Made by a program: the position numbers and the translations under genes. The notes under the pieces are model-generated. The model had not been told where the DNA came from. It saw only the letters and a list, made by a program, of their open reading frames with translations, and searched no databases. From positions 186,001 to 250,000 of the forward strand of contig NZ_JAUSRO010000006.1 of assembly GCF_030811835.1 (NCBI RefSeq): 64,000 nucleotides of DNA, read 5' to 3'. The stretch comes from Variovorax ginsengisoli (GTDB taxonomy: Bacteria > Pseudomonadota > Gammaproteobacteria > Burkholderiales > Burkholderiaceae_C). Positions 36,938 to 45,266 of the stretch are shown here, one piece after another (the first letter of the stretch is position 1; each line of letters opens with the position of its first letter).

Positions 36938-38197
36938 ATGTCCTCCTCTACATCCTCTCCCGCCGGCAGCGGCCCCACCTTGCGCGCCGACGCGCAGCTC
37001 ATCGGCCTGGTCGGCCTCGCTCATGCGGTCAGCCACTTCAGCCAGTTGATCCTGGCGCCCTTGTTCCCTTGGCTCAAGGACGCGTTCAATGTGAGCTACG
37101 TGGAGCTCGGCGCGGTGCTCACCGTCTTTTTCGTCGTCTCGTGCCTGGTGCAGGCCGCCTCCGGTTTCATCGTCGACAAGATGGGTCCCAGGCCCGTGCT
37201 CTTCGTCGGCTTGGGCATGCTGGGCATCGCCGCTTTCGGGTACGCGAGCGCGCAGAGCTACTGGATGCTGCTGGTGAGCGCGGTGTTCGGCGGCATCGGC
37301 AACGGCGTGTTCCATCCGGTCGACTACACGCTGTTCAACCGCAAGGTCGCGCCGACCCGGCTCGGCCATGCGTACAGCGTGCACGGGATCACCGGCAGCC
37401 TGGGTTGGGCGCTGGCGCCGGCCTTCGTCGTGCCGTTGGCGATGGCCTATTCGTGGCGCGTGGCACTGGCCGCCGCTGGGGTGCTGGCCATTGCCGTGCT
37501 CCTGGTGCTGTGGGTGTACCGCGGCGTGCTGGCGCTCGACGTGAAGGCGGTGCAGAAAGCCACCGGCCAGGGCACGGCCGTGTCGGGCAGCGAGTTCGGC
37601 TTCCTGCGCATACCGGCGGTCTGGATGTGCTTTGCGTTCTTCTTCTTCTACGCGATGGTCATCAGTGTGGTGCAGACCTTCGCGCCGGTGGCCGCTGGTC
37701 ACCTGCACGCGGTACCGGTCGCGCTGGTGGCGGTGTGCCTCACGGTGTACATGGTGGCCAGCGCGGGCGGCATGGTGCTGGGTGGCTTTCTGGCGGCCGA
37801 CCCGTCGCGCTGCGAACGCATCGTGGGCGTGGGTTTCGGCATCGGTGCCGCACTCGCATTGACGCTGGCCTTCGCCGACTTCGCGCCGGTGCTGGTGCCG
37901 GTGATGTTCGGTGCGATGGGTTTTGCGTCGGGTATTGCGGGGCCGTCGCGCGACCTGCTTGTGAAGCGGTCGACGCCTGCCAACGCTACGGGCCGCGTCT
38001 ACGGCGTGGTGTATGCGGGTCTCGACATCGGCCAGGCCACGGCACCGCTGGTGTTCGGCGGGCTGATGGACAGCGGTCAGTACCGCAGCGTGATCATCGG
38101 CCTGGCGATCGTGCAGAGCGTGCTGATCATCAGTGCGTTCAATGTGCGGCGCGTGCGCCGCGAGTCGCTGATGCCGGCGGCTTCCGTGTCGGCTTGA
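36938..38197 (+). CDS. MFS transporter (FSR-like)
   Basis: A 419-residue major facilitator with 12 hydrophobic segments. The segments HAVSHFSQLILAPLFPWLKDAFNVSYVELGAVLTVFFVVSCLVQAASGFIVDKMGPRPVLFVGLG and FGGIGNGVFHPVDYTLFNRKVAPTRLGHAYSVHGITGSLGWALAPAFV resemble fosmidomycin-resistance-type transporters. It is divergent from an AraC regulator, which fits inducible efflux. The ATG at 36938 is used since the upstream frame is poorly hydrophobic and overlaps the regulator promoter. Confidence 0.9.
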   Translation: MSSSTSSPAGSGPTLRADAQLIGLVGLAHAVSHFSQLILAPLFPWLKDAFNVSYVELGAVLTVFFVVSCLVQAASGFIVDKMGPRPVLFVGLGMLGIAAFGYASAQSYWMLLVSAVFGGIGNGVFHPVDYTLFNRKVAPTRLGHAYSVHGITGSLGWALAPAFVVPLAMAYSWRVALAAAGVLAIAVLLVLWVYRGVLALDVKAVQKATGQGTAVSGSEFGFLRIPAVWMCFAFFFFYAMVISVVQTFAPVAAGHLHAVPVALVAVCLTVYMVASAGGMVLGGFLAADPSRCERIVGVGFGIGAALALTLAFADFAPVLVPVMFGAMGFASGIAGPSRDLLVKRSTPANATGRVYGVVYAGLDIGQATAPLVFGGLMDSGQYRSVIIGLAIVQSVLIISAFNVRRVRRESLMPAASVSA

Positions 38198-38231
38198 AGC
38201 GCCTGGAGCCGCCCCGCCGAAGGAGCGGCGC

Positions 38232-39326
38232 TCAACGGGCCGAGAGGAAAGCGGCCATGCGCTGCAGCTCGTCGTCGCGCGCGGCATTGAAGGCAGGGCT
38301 GCTCGGTGGGACGTCGGCATAGCCGAAGTGTGGCTGCAGCTGGCCGCCGACCGAGGTCACGTTGGCCCATCCGATCACATGCTCGTGCCACAGCAGGGGC
38401 AGCGCGTAGTGCCCGAACTGGCGCTGCGGCGCGGGCGTGTAGGCTTCGAATTTGTAGGTCCACCCCCAGAGCAGCGCAAAGCGTCGGCGGTCCCATACCA
38501 GGGGGTCGAAGGGCGCGAGCAGCCGCACCGAGTCGTCGGCCACATGCCGGCGCGACCGCGGGTTCTCGTCGGCGGGCCAGTACCAGGTGGTGCCGTCGAT
38601 GCGGCAGCTGGCCAGCGCTTGGCCGCGCGCCTGGCGCAAGGCCGCCTGCAGTTGCAACTGCAGGTGCGGCGCGCCGTAGCTCAGCAGCCGCACGAGGTAC
38701 GTGAGGCTGGCCGCCGGCAGCGGCGCGTACTTGCGTACGACCAGATCGATCAACGCGGCCGCGCGGCGTGCGCGGTCGGCATCGCTGTCTTGCGCGGGCG
38801 GATGCGTCACGGCCTCGTAGACGCGCGTGCCGCTGTCGCGCCGCACCACGCGCAGCAGGCCGCGGTAGTGCAGGCCGTCGAGCAGATGGGTGCTGGCGTT
38901 GCTGGAGCCACCCCAATAGTTCGTCGTCGTGCCATGCGCGAAATGCAGTTCGACCTGGCGCGGATGCACCGGTCCGCGCGCCTTCACGAAGTCGAGCACG
39001 TCCTGTGCCTTGCGCTGCAGCGCGGCGTCCCAGGGCCGGCGTTCGCCACGCGGATGCATGAGTGCCAGGTGCGCACGCGGAAGGAAGCCGTAGTTGACGA
39101 GGCAGTCCTCCTCGATGTCCAGCCTGGCATAGCGGCGTTCGAGATCGCCCGCACGGTAGTCCTTGACGCGATGGCGCAGCGTCAGGTCCTGCGCGCGTGC
39201 GGGCGCACGGATCGGATCGGCCTGCACGAAGCCCAGGCGCTCGATGGCGCGCTGCAGCGTTGTCGGTTTGAAGAGCGTGCGCGCGATCGCATAGCGTCGC
39301 AACTGATCGAGGGTCGGATCGGCCAT
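38232..39326 (-). CDS. YcaQ/AlkX-like winged-helix DNA glycosylase
   Basis: A 364-residue protein of the HTH_42 (DUF1006) family, which includes E. coli YcaQ, a glycosylase that unhooks interstrand crosslinks. The segment LGFVQADPIRAPARAQDLTLRHRVKDY carries the Q-x-D motif (QAD) that marks the YcaQ branch, as opposed to the Q-x-Q of AlkZ. Later family blocks include LVNYGFLPRAHLALMHPRG, PLVWDRRRFALLWGWTYKFEAYTPAPQRQFGHYALPLLW. The start is MADPTLDQL at 39326; an ATG three codons upstream is possible. It may be the last gene of the operon or independent. Confidence 0.8.
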   Translation of the reverse strand: MADPTLDQLRRYAIARTLFKPTTLQRAIERLGFVQADPIRAPARAQDLTLRHRVKDYRAGDLERRYARLDIEEDCLVNYGFLPRAHLALMHPRGERRPWDAALQRKAQDVLDFVKARGPVHPRQVELHFAHGTTTNYWGGSSNASTHLLDGLHYRGLLRVVRRDSGTRVYEAVTHPPAQDSDADRARRAAALIDLVVRKYAPLPAASLTYLVRLLSYGAPHLQLQLQAALRQARGQALASCRIDGTTWYWPADENPRSRRHVADDSVRLLAPFDPLVWDRRRFALLWGWTYKFEAYTPAPQRQFGHYALPLLWHEHVIGWANVTSVGGQLQPHFGYADVPPSSPAFNAARDDELQRMAAFLSAR

Positions 39327-39366
39327 GCGCCGCATTGCAGCACAGATCGCTGGCCGGGGCTCGTCC

Positions 39367-40245
39367 TCAGACGCACTGGCGATGTCGTGCGATGCAGGTG
39401 TCGAGCACCTCGCCGCCATCGCGCTGCCACCAGTCGAGCACCGAGAAGATCTCGACCTCGCTGAAACCATCGAAGCCTGCCGCCTCGACCCAGCCTCGGA
39501 TCTTCTTGAGCTCAACGACGCCGTCGCCCATCATCCCGCGGTCTGACAGCAGGTCTCGCGTCGGCGTGAGCCAGTCGCACACGTGGTAGGCCAGCAGGCG
39601 CTCCTTCCCGGCGCGTGCGATCTGCTGCTGCAGCTTCGGGTCCCACCACACGTGGTAGATGTCGAGCGCGACGCCGAGCATGCCGGTGTTGCCAGGATCA
39701 AGCTCGTCGCAGACGTCGAGTGCATGCTCGAGCGTGTTGATACAGGCGCGGTCGGCCGCCTGCATCGGGTGCAGCGGCTCGATGGCCAGCGGCATGCCGA
39801 CCTCGCGTGCATAGTCCAGCGACGCCGCGATGCCATCGCGCACCTCGCTGCGAGCGCGGGCGATGTCGGTGTAGACGGCCTTGCCGTCGAGGGCGCCGGG
39901 GAGGGCGCCGACCACGAGCACCAGGCAGGGCGCATTCAGGGTCTTGGCCTCGTCGATGGCGCGGCGGTTGTCGTCGAGTGCGGCCTTCAGCCCGACCGCG
40001 TCGGGCGCGGGGAAGAAGCCGCCGCGGCAGTAGCCCGACAGGCCGATGCCATGCGCCTTCAGCTGCCTGGCCACCTTGTCGAGCCCGACCGCCGCGACTT
40101 GGTCGCGCCAGGGGCTGATCGCGCGGATGCCACGTTCGGCGCACTGATCGATGATGCGGTCGAGCGGCACCTCGGTGCCATGCTGCTTGCGCACGGTCGC
40201 GGTGTTGATGGACAGCCAGTCGTGGTTCTGGGAGAAGTCGCGCAT
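39367..40245 (-). CDS. TIM-barrel sugar phosphate isomerase/epimerase family protein
   Basis: A 292-residue xylose-isomerase-like TIM barrel. Metal-binding acidic residues are plausible in AIEPLHPMQAADRACINTLEHALDV (E, H), GVALDIYHVWWDP (D, H), HVCDWLTPTRDLLSDRGMMGDGV and GFSEVEIFS (E). Relatives act as sugar/cyclitol epimerases, isomerases or dehydratases (IolE/IolI-like). It is the last of seven closely spaced - strand genes that start at 46247 and probably acts on their shared substrate. ATG 40245 (MRDFSQNHDWLSINTATVRKQ) is the homologous start. Confidence 0.85.
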   Translation of the reverse strand: MRDFSQNHDWLSINTATVRKQHGTEVPLDRIIDQCAERGIRAISPWRDQVAAVGLDKVARQLKAHGIGLSGYCRGGFFPAPDAVGLKAALDDNRRAIDEAKTLNAPCLVLVVGALPGALDGKAVYTDIARARSEVRDGIAASLDYAREVGMPLAIEPLHPMQAADRACINTLEHALDVCDELDPGNTGMLGVALDIYHVWWDPKLQQQIARAGKERLLAYHVCDWLTPTRDLLSDRGMMGDGVVELKKIRGWVEAAGFDGFSEVEIFSVLDWWQRDGGEVLDTCIARHRQCV

Positions 40246-40252
40246 CGGAGTC

Positions 40253-41185
40253 TCAGTGTGTGTCGGTGGGGGTGGGTGGGGTCCGCTCGCGGCGCAGCTG
40301 GCGCAGGATGGCGGCGTTGTCGAGTTCGCCATCGCCCGCGGCCACGGCGGCGCGCATCAGCGCGGCATGGGTTTCGGACAGTGGCAGCCGCTGCCCCGTG
40401 CGTTGGCCATGGCCGAGCATCAGGTCGACGTCCTTCAGGTGCTGGCGGATGCGCGATTGCGGCGTGAAGTCTTCGTTCACCATCATTGCGCCCTTGGCCA
40501 GCGCAGCGTCGGAACGCGCTGGCGTCGCCAACACGAGTTCGAGAAAACGCGCCGGCGCGATGCCCATCGATTCGGCGAACACCATGCCCTCGGCCAGCGC
40601 CGCGCGGTTGAGGCCGAGCACCAGGTTGGTCGCAAGCTTCGCGCGCGCACCGGCACCGGCGCCGCCGACGTGGACGCGCTTCGACGAGAGCACCGACAGC
40701 CAAGGCGCGAGGGCCTCGATCGCGTCGCCGTTGCCGCCGAGCAGCAGCGTGGCGTCACCTGCTGCGATCTGGCGGCTTGAACCCGACAGCGGCGCTTCGA
40801 CGAGGTCGATGTGGCGCGCGCCCAGCCGCTGCGCCAGGGCTTCGAGCGCCTCGGGAATGCCGGTCGAGCAATCAATGACCGCGCGTAGCGCGCCGCCCGA
40901 GGCCAGGCCGTCCGGACCTTCGATGGCTTCGATGGCGCCCGCTGTGTCGAACACTGCGAGCACGACCACCGGGCAGACCGCGCCGACTTCGCGTGGCGAT
41001 GCGGCGACGCGCAGGCCTTGCGCGTGCAACGCGTCCCGTGCGTCCGCGCGCATGTCGAAGCCGACGACCTCGAAGCCGGCCTGCGTCAGGCGCTGTGCGA
41101 GCGCGGTGCCGACCAGGCCGAGACCGATCAGGCCGACCGGCAGCGAGCGATCGAACGCACGTCGAGAGGGAGAAGACGATGTCAC
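40253..41185 (-). CDS. NAD(P)-dependent beta-hydroxyacid dehydrogenase
   Basis: A 310-residue member of the 3-hydroxyisobutyrate dehydrogenase family. The nucleotide motif GLIGLGLVGTALAQRLTQAGFEVVGFD is at about residues 18-44, substrate motif LVEAPLSGSSRQIAAGDATLLLGG follows, and the catalytic lysine lies in ARAKLATNLVLGLN. It starts inside the end of the SDR gene by four bases (ATGA-type overlap) and ends eight bases before the TIM-barrel gene, so it is firmly part of the operon. Likely substrate: a 3-hydroxy acid derived from a sugar or cyclitol. Confidence 0.9.
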   Translation of the reverse strand: MTSSSPSRRAFDRSLPVGLIGLGLVGTALAQRLTQAGFEVVGFDMRADARDALHAQGLRVAASPREVGAVCPVVVLAVFDTAGAIEAIEGPDGLASGGALRAVIDCSTGIPEALEALAQRLGARHIDLVEAPLSGSSRQIAAGDATLLLGGNGDAIEALAPWLSVLSSKRVHVGGAGAGARAKLATNLVLGLNRAALAEGMVFAESMGIAPARFLELVLATPARSDAALAKGAMMVNEDFTPQSRIRQHLKDVDLMLGHGQRTGQRLPLSETHAALMRAAVAAGDGELDNAAILRQLRRERTPPTPTDTH

Positions 41186-41883
41186 AGCGAGGCTCCGCCG
41201 CAGATTTGAATCTCCTGTCCGGTGATCGCCGCCGCGTCGGCCGACAACAGATAGGCCACCAGCGCGGCGATCTCCTGCGGCTGGATCAGGCGTCCCATCG
41301 GCGGGACGCGCGGCGCGGCCGTCTTGCGCGCCGGATCATCGAGCATCGCAGTTGCCGTGGCGGCCGGCGAAACGACGTTCACGGTCACGCCATCGGCGAC
41401 GACCTCGGCCGCCCAACTGCGCGCCAGTGCCACGAGCGCGGCCTTTGTTGCCGCGTACTGGCTGCGCCCGGCCATGCCGCGCGCGACGCGGCTGCCGACC
41501 ACGACGACACGGCCATGGCTGGCTTTCTGCATGCACGGCATGAGCACATCGGCAATGCGCGTCAGCGCATCGACGTGCAACTGCCACATCCGCTGGCCGG
41601 CACCGGCGTCGAGCGCGCCGAGCGTGCCCACGCGCAGCACGCCGGCAGCATGCACCAGCGCGTCGACGGCGCCTCCATCGATGGCGGCGAGGCTGGCTTC
41701 GGCCGTGGCCGCGCCGTCGCAAAGATCGACAGCGACGGCCGTGAAGGCGGCGTGCGCGAGCGTCGCCGGCGCCAGGTCGAAGCCTGTGACGTGCCAGCCG
41801 TCGTCGAGCAGCCGTCTGGCGATGGCAAGGCCGATGCCCGAGCTGCTTCCGGTGACGACGGCGCGCCGCCGGTCATTCGACAC
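41182..41883 (-). CDS. Short-chain dehydrogenase/reductase
   Basis: A 233-residue SDR with TGSSSGIG (11-18), the NAG-equivalent region HAAGVL, the catalytic serine in VVVVGSRVA and YAATK motif (about residue 138). The GTG at 41883 is preferred because it overlaps the preceding gene's end (GTGTCGAATGA) and starts four residues before the Rossmann strand; a longer ATG start at 41931 lies inside that gene. Motif AITGQEIQICGGASL at the C-terminus is normal. Confidence 0.88.
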   Translation of the reverse strand: MSNDRRRAVVTGSSSGIGLAIARRLLDDGWHVTGFDLAPATLAHAAFTAVAVDLCDGAATAEASLAAIDGGAVDALVHAAGVLRVGTLGALDAGAGQRMWQLHVDALTRIADVLMPCMQKASHGRVVVVGSRVARGMAGRSQYAATKAALVALARSWAAEVVADGVTVNVVSPAATATAMLDDPARKTAAPRVPPMGRLIQPQEIAALVAYLLSADAAAITGQEIQICGGASL

Positions 41884-42841
41884 GGATGTTGCCCTCCGTG
41901 ATGATCTTCTGCGATGCTGCCATGTCGCCATGTTGGAACTTGGCGAAGTCCTCGACCGAACCGGGTGTCAGCAGCAGGCCCTGCGGCGTCAACTTCTCGC
42001 GCATGTCCGCGCTGGCCAACGCCTTGTTCACCTCGGCGTTGAGCCGCTGCGTGATGTCCGCCGGTAGCTTGGCCGGGCCCCACAGGCCGTACCAGCTGTA
42101 GAACTCGTAGCCCTCAATGGTCTCGCCCACCGTGGGCACGTCGGGTAGGCTGGTCGCACGCGCCTTCGAGGTCACGGCGATCACGCGCAGCATCCCGCTC
42201 TTGTGGTACTGAAGCGAGCCGAGGATGGGGTCGATGAAGCCGTCGATCTGCCCGCCGATCAGGTCCTGGAACGCAGGCGCGGTGCCCTTGTACGGAACGA
42301 TCAGGTAATCGAGATTGCCTGCGCGTTTGAGCAGTTCGGTCGACAGGTGGCCGGCCGAGCCGATCGAGCCGACCGCGAAGGTCATCTTGCCGGGGTTGGA
42401 GTTGGCATAGGCGACCAGCGACTTCACATCGGTGATCGGCAGGTTCTTGTTGATCGCCACCGACAGCGGCGCCTTGGCGACCAGCGCCACCGGCGTGAAG
42501 TTGGCGACTACGCTGTAGGGCACCGACTTCATCGTCATCGGTGCCGTCACGAAGGTCGATGCGTTGAACAGCAGCGTGTACCCATCGGCCGGTGCCTTGG
42601 CCACGTTGTCCGCGCCGATGGTGCCGTTGCCGCCGGGCCGGTTGTCAACGACAAAGGTCTGGCCCGTCTGTTCGCCGAGCTTCTGCGCGAGCAGGCGGCC
42701 CACGGTGTCGAGCGTGCCGCCGGGCGGGAAGGGAATGACCACGCGCACCGGCTTGTTGGGCCACGCTTGCGCGCAGGCGCCCGCCGTGGCGAGGCCGAAC
42801 AGGATCGGCGCGAGCGCCTTCAGAAGGATTCGCTTGTTCAT
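41873..42841 (-). CDS. Bug family substrate-binding protein
   Basis: A 322-residue TctC/Bug periplasmic binding protein. The signal peptide is residues 1-25 (KALAPILFGLATAGACAQA); the mature start WPNKPVRVVIPFPPGGTLDTVGRLLAQKL is the family hallmark, followed by VVDNRPGGNGTIGADNVAKAPADGYT. It is the second Bug gene of this operon, which may mean two ligands or replacement of one by the other. No TctA/B genes are nearby. Confidence 0.92.
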   Translation of the reverse strand: MNKRILLKALAPILFGLATAGACAQAWPNKPVRVVIPFPPGGTLDTVGRLLAQKLGEQTGQTFVVDNRPGGNGTIGADNVAKAPADGYTLLFNASTFVTAPMTMKSVPYSVVANFTPVALVAKAPLSVAINKNLPITDVKSLVAYANSNPGKMTFAVGSIGSAGHLSTELLKRAGNLDYLIVPYKGTAPAFQDLIGGQIDGFIDPILGSLQYHKSGMLRVIAVTSKARATSLPDVPTVGETIEGYEFYSWYGLWGPAKLPADITQRLNAEVNKALASADMREKLTPQGLLLTPGSVEDFAKFQHGDMAASQKIITEGNIRVE

Positions 42842-42880
42842 GTGTTGTCTCCGTTGTATTTCTTGAACTCGCTTGATCCG

Positions 42881-44068
42881 TCAGCTGTCCACGCCGTGCA
42901 GGGCCAGCAGCGTCTTCATGCGCTGCACCGCCAGCTCCGGCTTCTCCAGCACGCTGGCCGCATCCGCCAGGCGGAACAGCTCGGCGAAATGCTGCAAAGA
43001 GCGCGTGCTCTGCTGGCCGCCGACCATCGTGAAGTGCCGCTGGTGGCCGTTGAGCCATGCCATGAACACGACGCCGGTCTTGTAGAAGCGCGTGGGCGCC
43101 GCGAAGATGTGGCGCGACAGCGGCACGGTCGGGCCGAGGATGGCGTGGAACTTGTCGACGTTGCCCTGCGCAAGCTCGCCGAGCGCCGAGCTCGCGGCCG
43201 GCGCGATGGCGTCGAAGATGCCGAGCAGCGCATCGCTCTGGCCATGCATCGGCTCGGTGCCGAAGCCGTCGCCCGCGATCAGCTCCGCGTAGTTGAAGTC
43301 GTCGCCCGTGTACATCCGCACGCCCGAGGGCAGGCGGCGGCGCATGGCGATCTCCTTGTCCTTGTCGAGGAGGGAGATCTTGATGCCGTCGACCTTGTCC
43401 GGATGGGCCGCGATGATGCCGACCGCCGTGTCCATGGACGCGTCGACATCCGACGTTCCCCAATATCCCGCGAGCGCCGGGTCGAACATCTCGCCCAGCC
43501 AGTGCAGCACGACCGGCTGCCTGGCCTGCGACAGGATGCGGTCGTATACGCGCTCGTAGTCGGCCGGGCTCTTCGCGACGCGGGCCAGCGCGCGGCTGGC
43601 CATCACGATCAGCTTGCCGCCGAGCTTTTCGATGGCGGCCATCTGTTCCTCGTAGCCGCGGATCACATCATCGACGCTCTTCACGTCGTCGAGGTTCAGA
43701 TGGTCGGTGCCGCAGCCCGAGGCGACCAGCGCGCTCGGTACATCCTTCGCGGCGTCGAGCGATCGGCGGATCAGTTCCAGCGAGGTCGGCCAGTCCAGGC
43801 CCATGCCGCGCTGCGCGGTGTCCATCGCCTCCGCGACGCCCAGGCCGAGCGACCAGAGGTGCTGGCGGTAGGCGATGGTGGTGTCCCAGTCGACGGCGGC
43901 CTGCAGCCACGGATCGGCCACGGCGACCGGGTCGGCCACGACGTGCGCGGCGGAGTAGGCGATGCGGTTGAACGTGACGCCAGGCGCCGGCTTCGCGGGC
44001 ACGCTGCCCTTCAACGTGTACGGTGCGAGGGATCGGTTCGCGGTCGGCAGGGTGAGGGTCAGTGCCAT
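42881..44068 (-). CDS. DUF993 (DHDPS-like TIM-barrel) protein
   Basis: A 395-residue protein of DUF993, often labelled dihydrodipicolinate synthase-like. Visible blocks are NRIAYSAAHVVADPVA, LIRRSLDAAKDVPSALVASGCGTDHL, VVLHWLGEMFDPALAGYWGT, and VDGIKISLLDKDKEIAMRRRLPSGVRMYTGDDFNYAELI, where the lysine in GIKIS is a candidate Schiff-base residue. The start at 44068 follows an AGGAAA site. It lies between the Gfo/Idh/MocA and Bug genes, so an aldolase-type cleavage of an oxidised sugar or cyclitol is a reasonable hypothesis, but no reaction is established to my knowledge. Confidence 0.85.
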   Translation of the reverse strand: MALTLTLPTANRSLAPYTLKGSVPAKPAPGVTFNRIAYSAAHVVADPVAVADPWLQAAVDWDTTIAYRQHLWSLGLGVAEAMDTAQRGMGLDWPTSLELIRRSLDAAKDVPSALVASGCGTDHLNLDDVKSVDDVIRGYEEQMAAIEKLGGKLIVMASRALARVAKSPADYERVYDRILSQARQPVVLHWLGEMFDPALAGYWGTSDVDASMDTAVGIIAAHPDKVDGIKISLLDKDKEIAMRRRLPSGVRMYTGDDFNYAELIAGDGFGTEPMHGQSDALLGIFDAIAPAASSALGELAQGNVDKFHAILGPTVPLSRHIFAAPTRFYKTGVVFMAWLNGHQRHFTMVGGQQSTRSLQHFAELFRLADAASVLEKPELAVQRMKTLLALHGVDS

Positions 44069-44079
44069 GGTGCTTTTCC

Positions 44080-45243
44080 TCAGACCTTCAGCGCGGGCAC
44101 GTCGACCCAGCGACGGTCCTTCCACGACGCGAGCGCAGCCTCGACCAGCTGCACGCCCTTGGCGCCTTCGGGCAACGTCCACTTGTACGGCGCGTTTTCG
44201 ACCACGTGGCGGATGAAGTGCTCCCACTGGATCTTGAAGCCGTTGTCGTAGACCTGCGAGTCGGGGATCTCCTGCCACTGGTCGAAGAAGTTCATCGTCT
44301 GCTTCTCGTCAGGGTTCCACACCGGGCGCGGCGTGGCCACGCGCGACTGCGCACGGCAGCTCGACAGGCCCGCCACGGCCGAGCCATCGGTGCCGTCGAC
44401 ATGGAAGGTGACGAGGTCGTCCCGGCGCACGCGCGTGACCCAGCTCATGTTGATCTGCGCGATCACCGGCTCGCCGTTGTGGCCCGTGAGTTCGCAGGTC
44501 GCATAGGCGGCGTCGTCGGCGGTCGCTTCGTACGGTTGGTCGTTCTCGTCCCAGCGCTTGGGGATGTGCGTTGCGCCGAGGCAGCTCACCGACTTCACTT
44601 CGCCGAACAGGTTGTCCAGCACGTAGCGCCAGTGGCACATCATGTCCAGGATCATCCCGCCCCCGTCTTCCTTGCGGTAGTTCCAGCTCGGGCGCTGGAT
44701 CGGTTGCAGGTCGCCCTCGAACACCCAGTAGCCGAACTCCAGGCGCACGCTCAGCATGCGGCCGAAGAAGCCGGCGCGGCGCAGCATGTCGAGCTTGCGC
44801 AGGCCCGGCAGGAAGAGCTTGTCCTGCACGGCGCCGTGCTTGAGGCCCGAGCCTTCTGCGAGGCGTGCGATCTCGACTGCTTCGTTGAGGTTGGTCGCGA
44901 TCGGCTTCTCGCAGTACACGTGCTTGCCCGCGCGGATCGCCTTGGCGAGCAGGGTGGGGCGCATCTGGGTGGTGCCGGCGTCGAAGAAGATCGTGTCGTC
45001 GGGGTTCTCGAGTGCGGCGTCGAGGTCGGTGCCCCAACGCGCGATGCCGTGCTTCTTGGCCAGCGCTTCCATCTTCTCGGCGTTGCGGCCGATGAGGATC
45101 GGGTCGGGCATGACCTTGTCGCCGTTCGACAGCGTCACCCCGCCTTGCGCGCGGATGGCGCAGATGGAGCGGATCAAATGCTGGTTCATGCCCATGCGTC
45201 CGGTGACGCCGTGCATGATGAGTCCGAGTCGTTGTGTAGCCAT
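44080..45243 (-). CDS. Gfo/Idh/MocA family oxidoreductase
   Basis: A 387-residue NAD(P)-dependent dehydrogenase. The N-terminus is unusual: GLIMHGVTGRMGMNQHL in place of the common GxGxxG. The family motif HVYCEKPIATNLNEA (EKP) is present, and a C-terminal (alpha/beta) domain contains EDGGGMILDMMCHWRYVLDNLFGE. Members oxidise sugars, inositols or sugar acids. It begins 23 bases after the Bug gene and ends 11 bases before DUF993, inside the same transcript. Confidence 0.92.
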   Translation of the reverse strand: MATQRLGLIMHGVTGRMGMNQHLIRSICAIRAQGGVTLSNGDKVMPDPILIGRNAEKMEALAKKHGIARWGTDLDAALENPDDTIFFDAGTTQMRPTLLAKAIRAGKHVYCEKPIATNLNEAVEIARLAEGSGLKHGAVQDKLFLPGLRKLDMLRRAGFFGRMLSVRLEFGYWVFEGDLQPIQRPSWNYRKEDGGGMILDMMCHWRYVLDNLFGEVKSVSCLGATHIPKRWDENDQPYEATADDAAYATCELTGHNGEPVIAQINMSWVTRVRRDDLVTFHVDGTDGSAVAGLSSCRAQSRVATPRPVWNPDEKQTMNFFDQWQEIPDSQVYDNGFKIQWEHFIRHVVENAPYKWTLPEGAKGVQLVEAALASWKDRRWVDVPALKV

Positions 45244-45266
45244 GGTTGTTCGGTGGTGCGGTGGGG

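Noticed and set aside
38198-38231. Hairpin between the convergent MFS and YcaQ-like genes as a terminator
   Set aside because: AGCGCC and GGCGCT can pair, but there is no T run on either strand.
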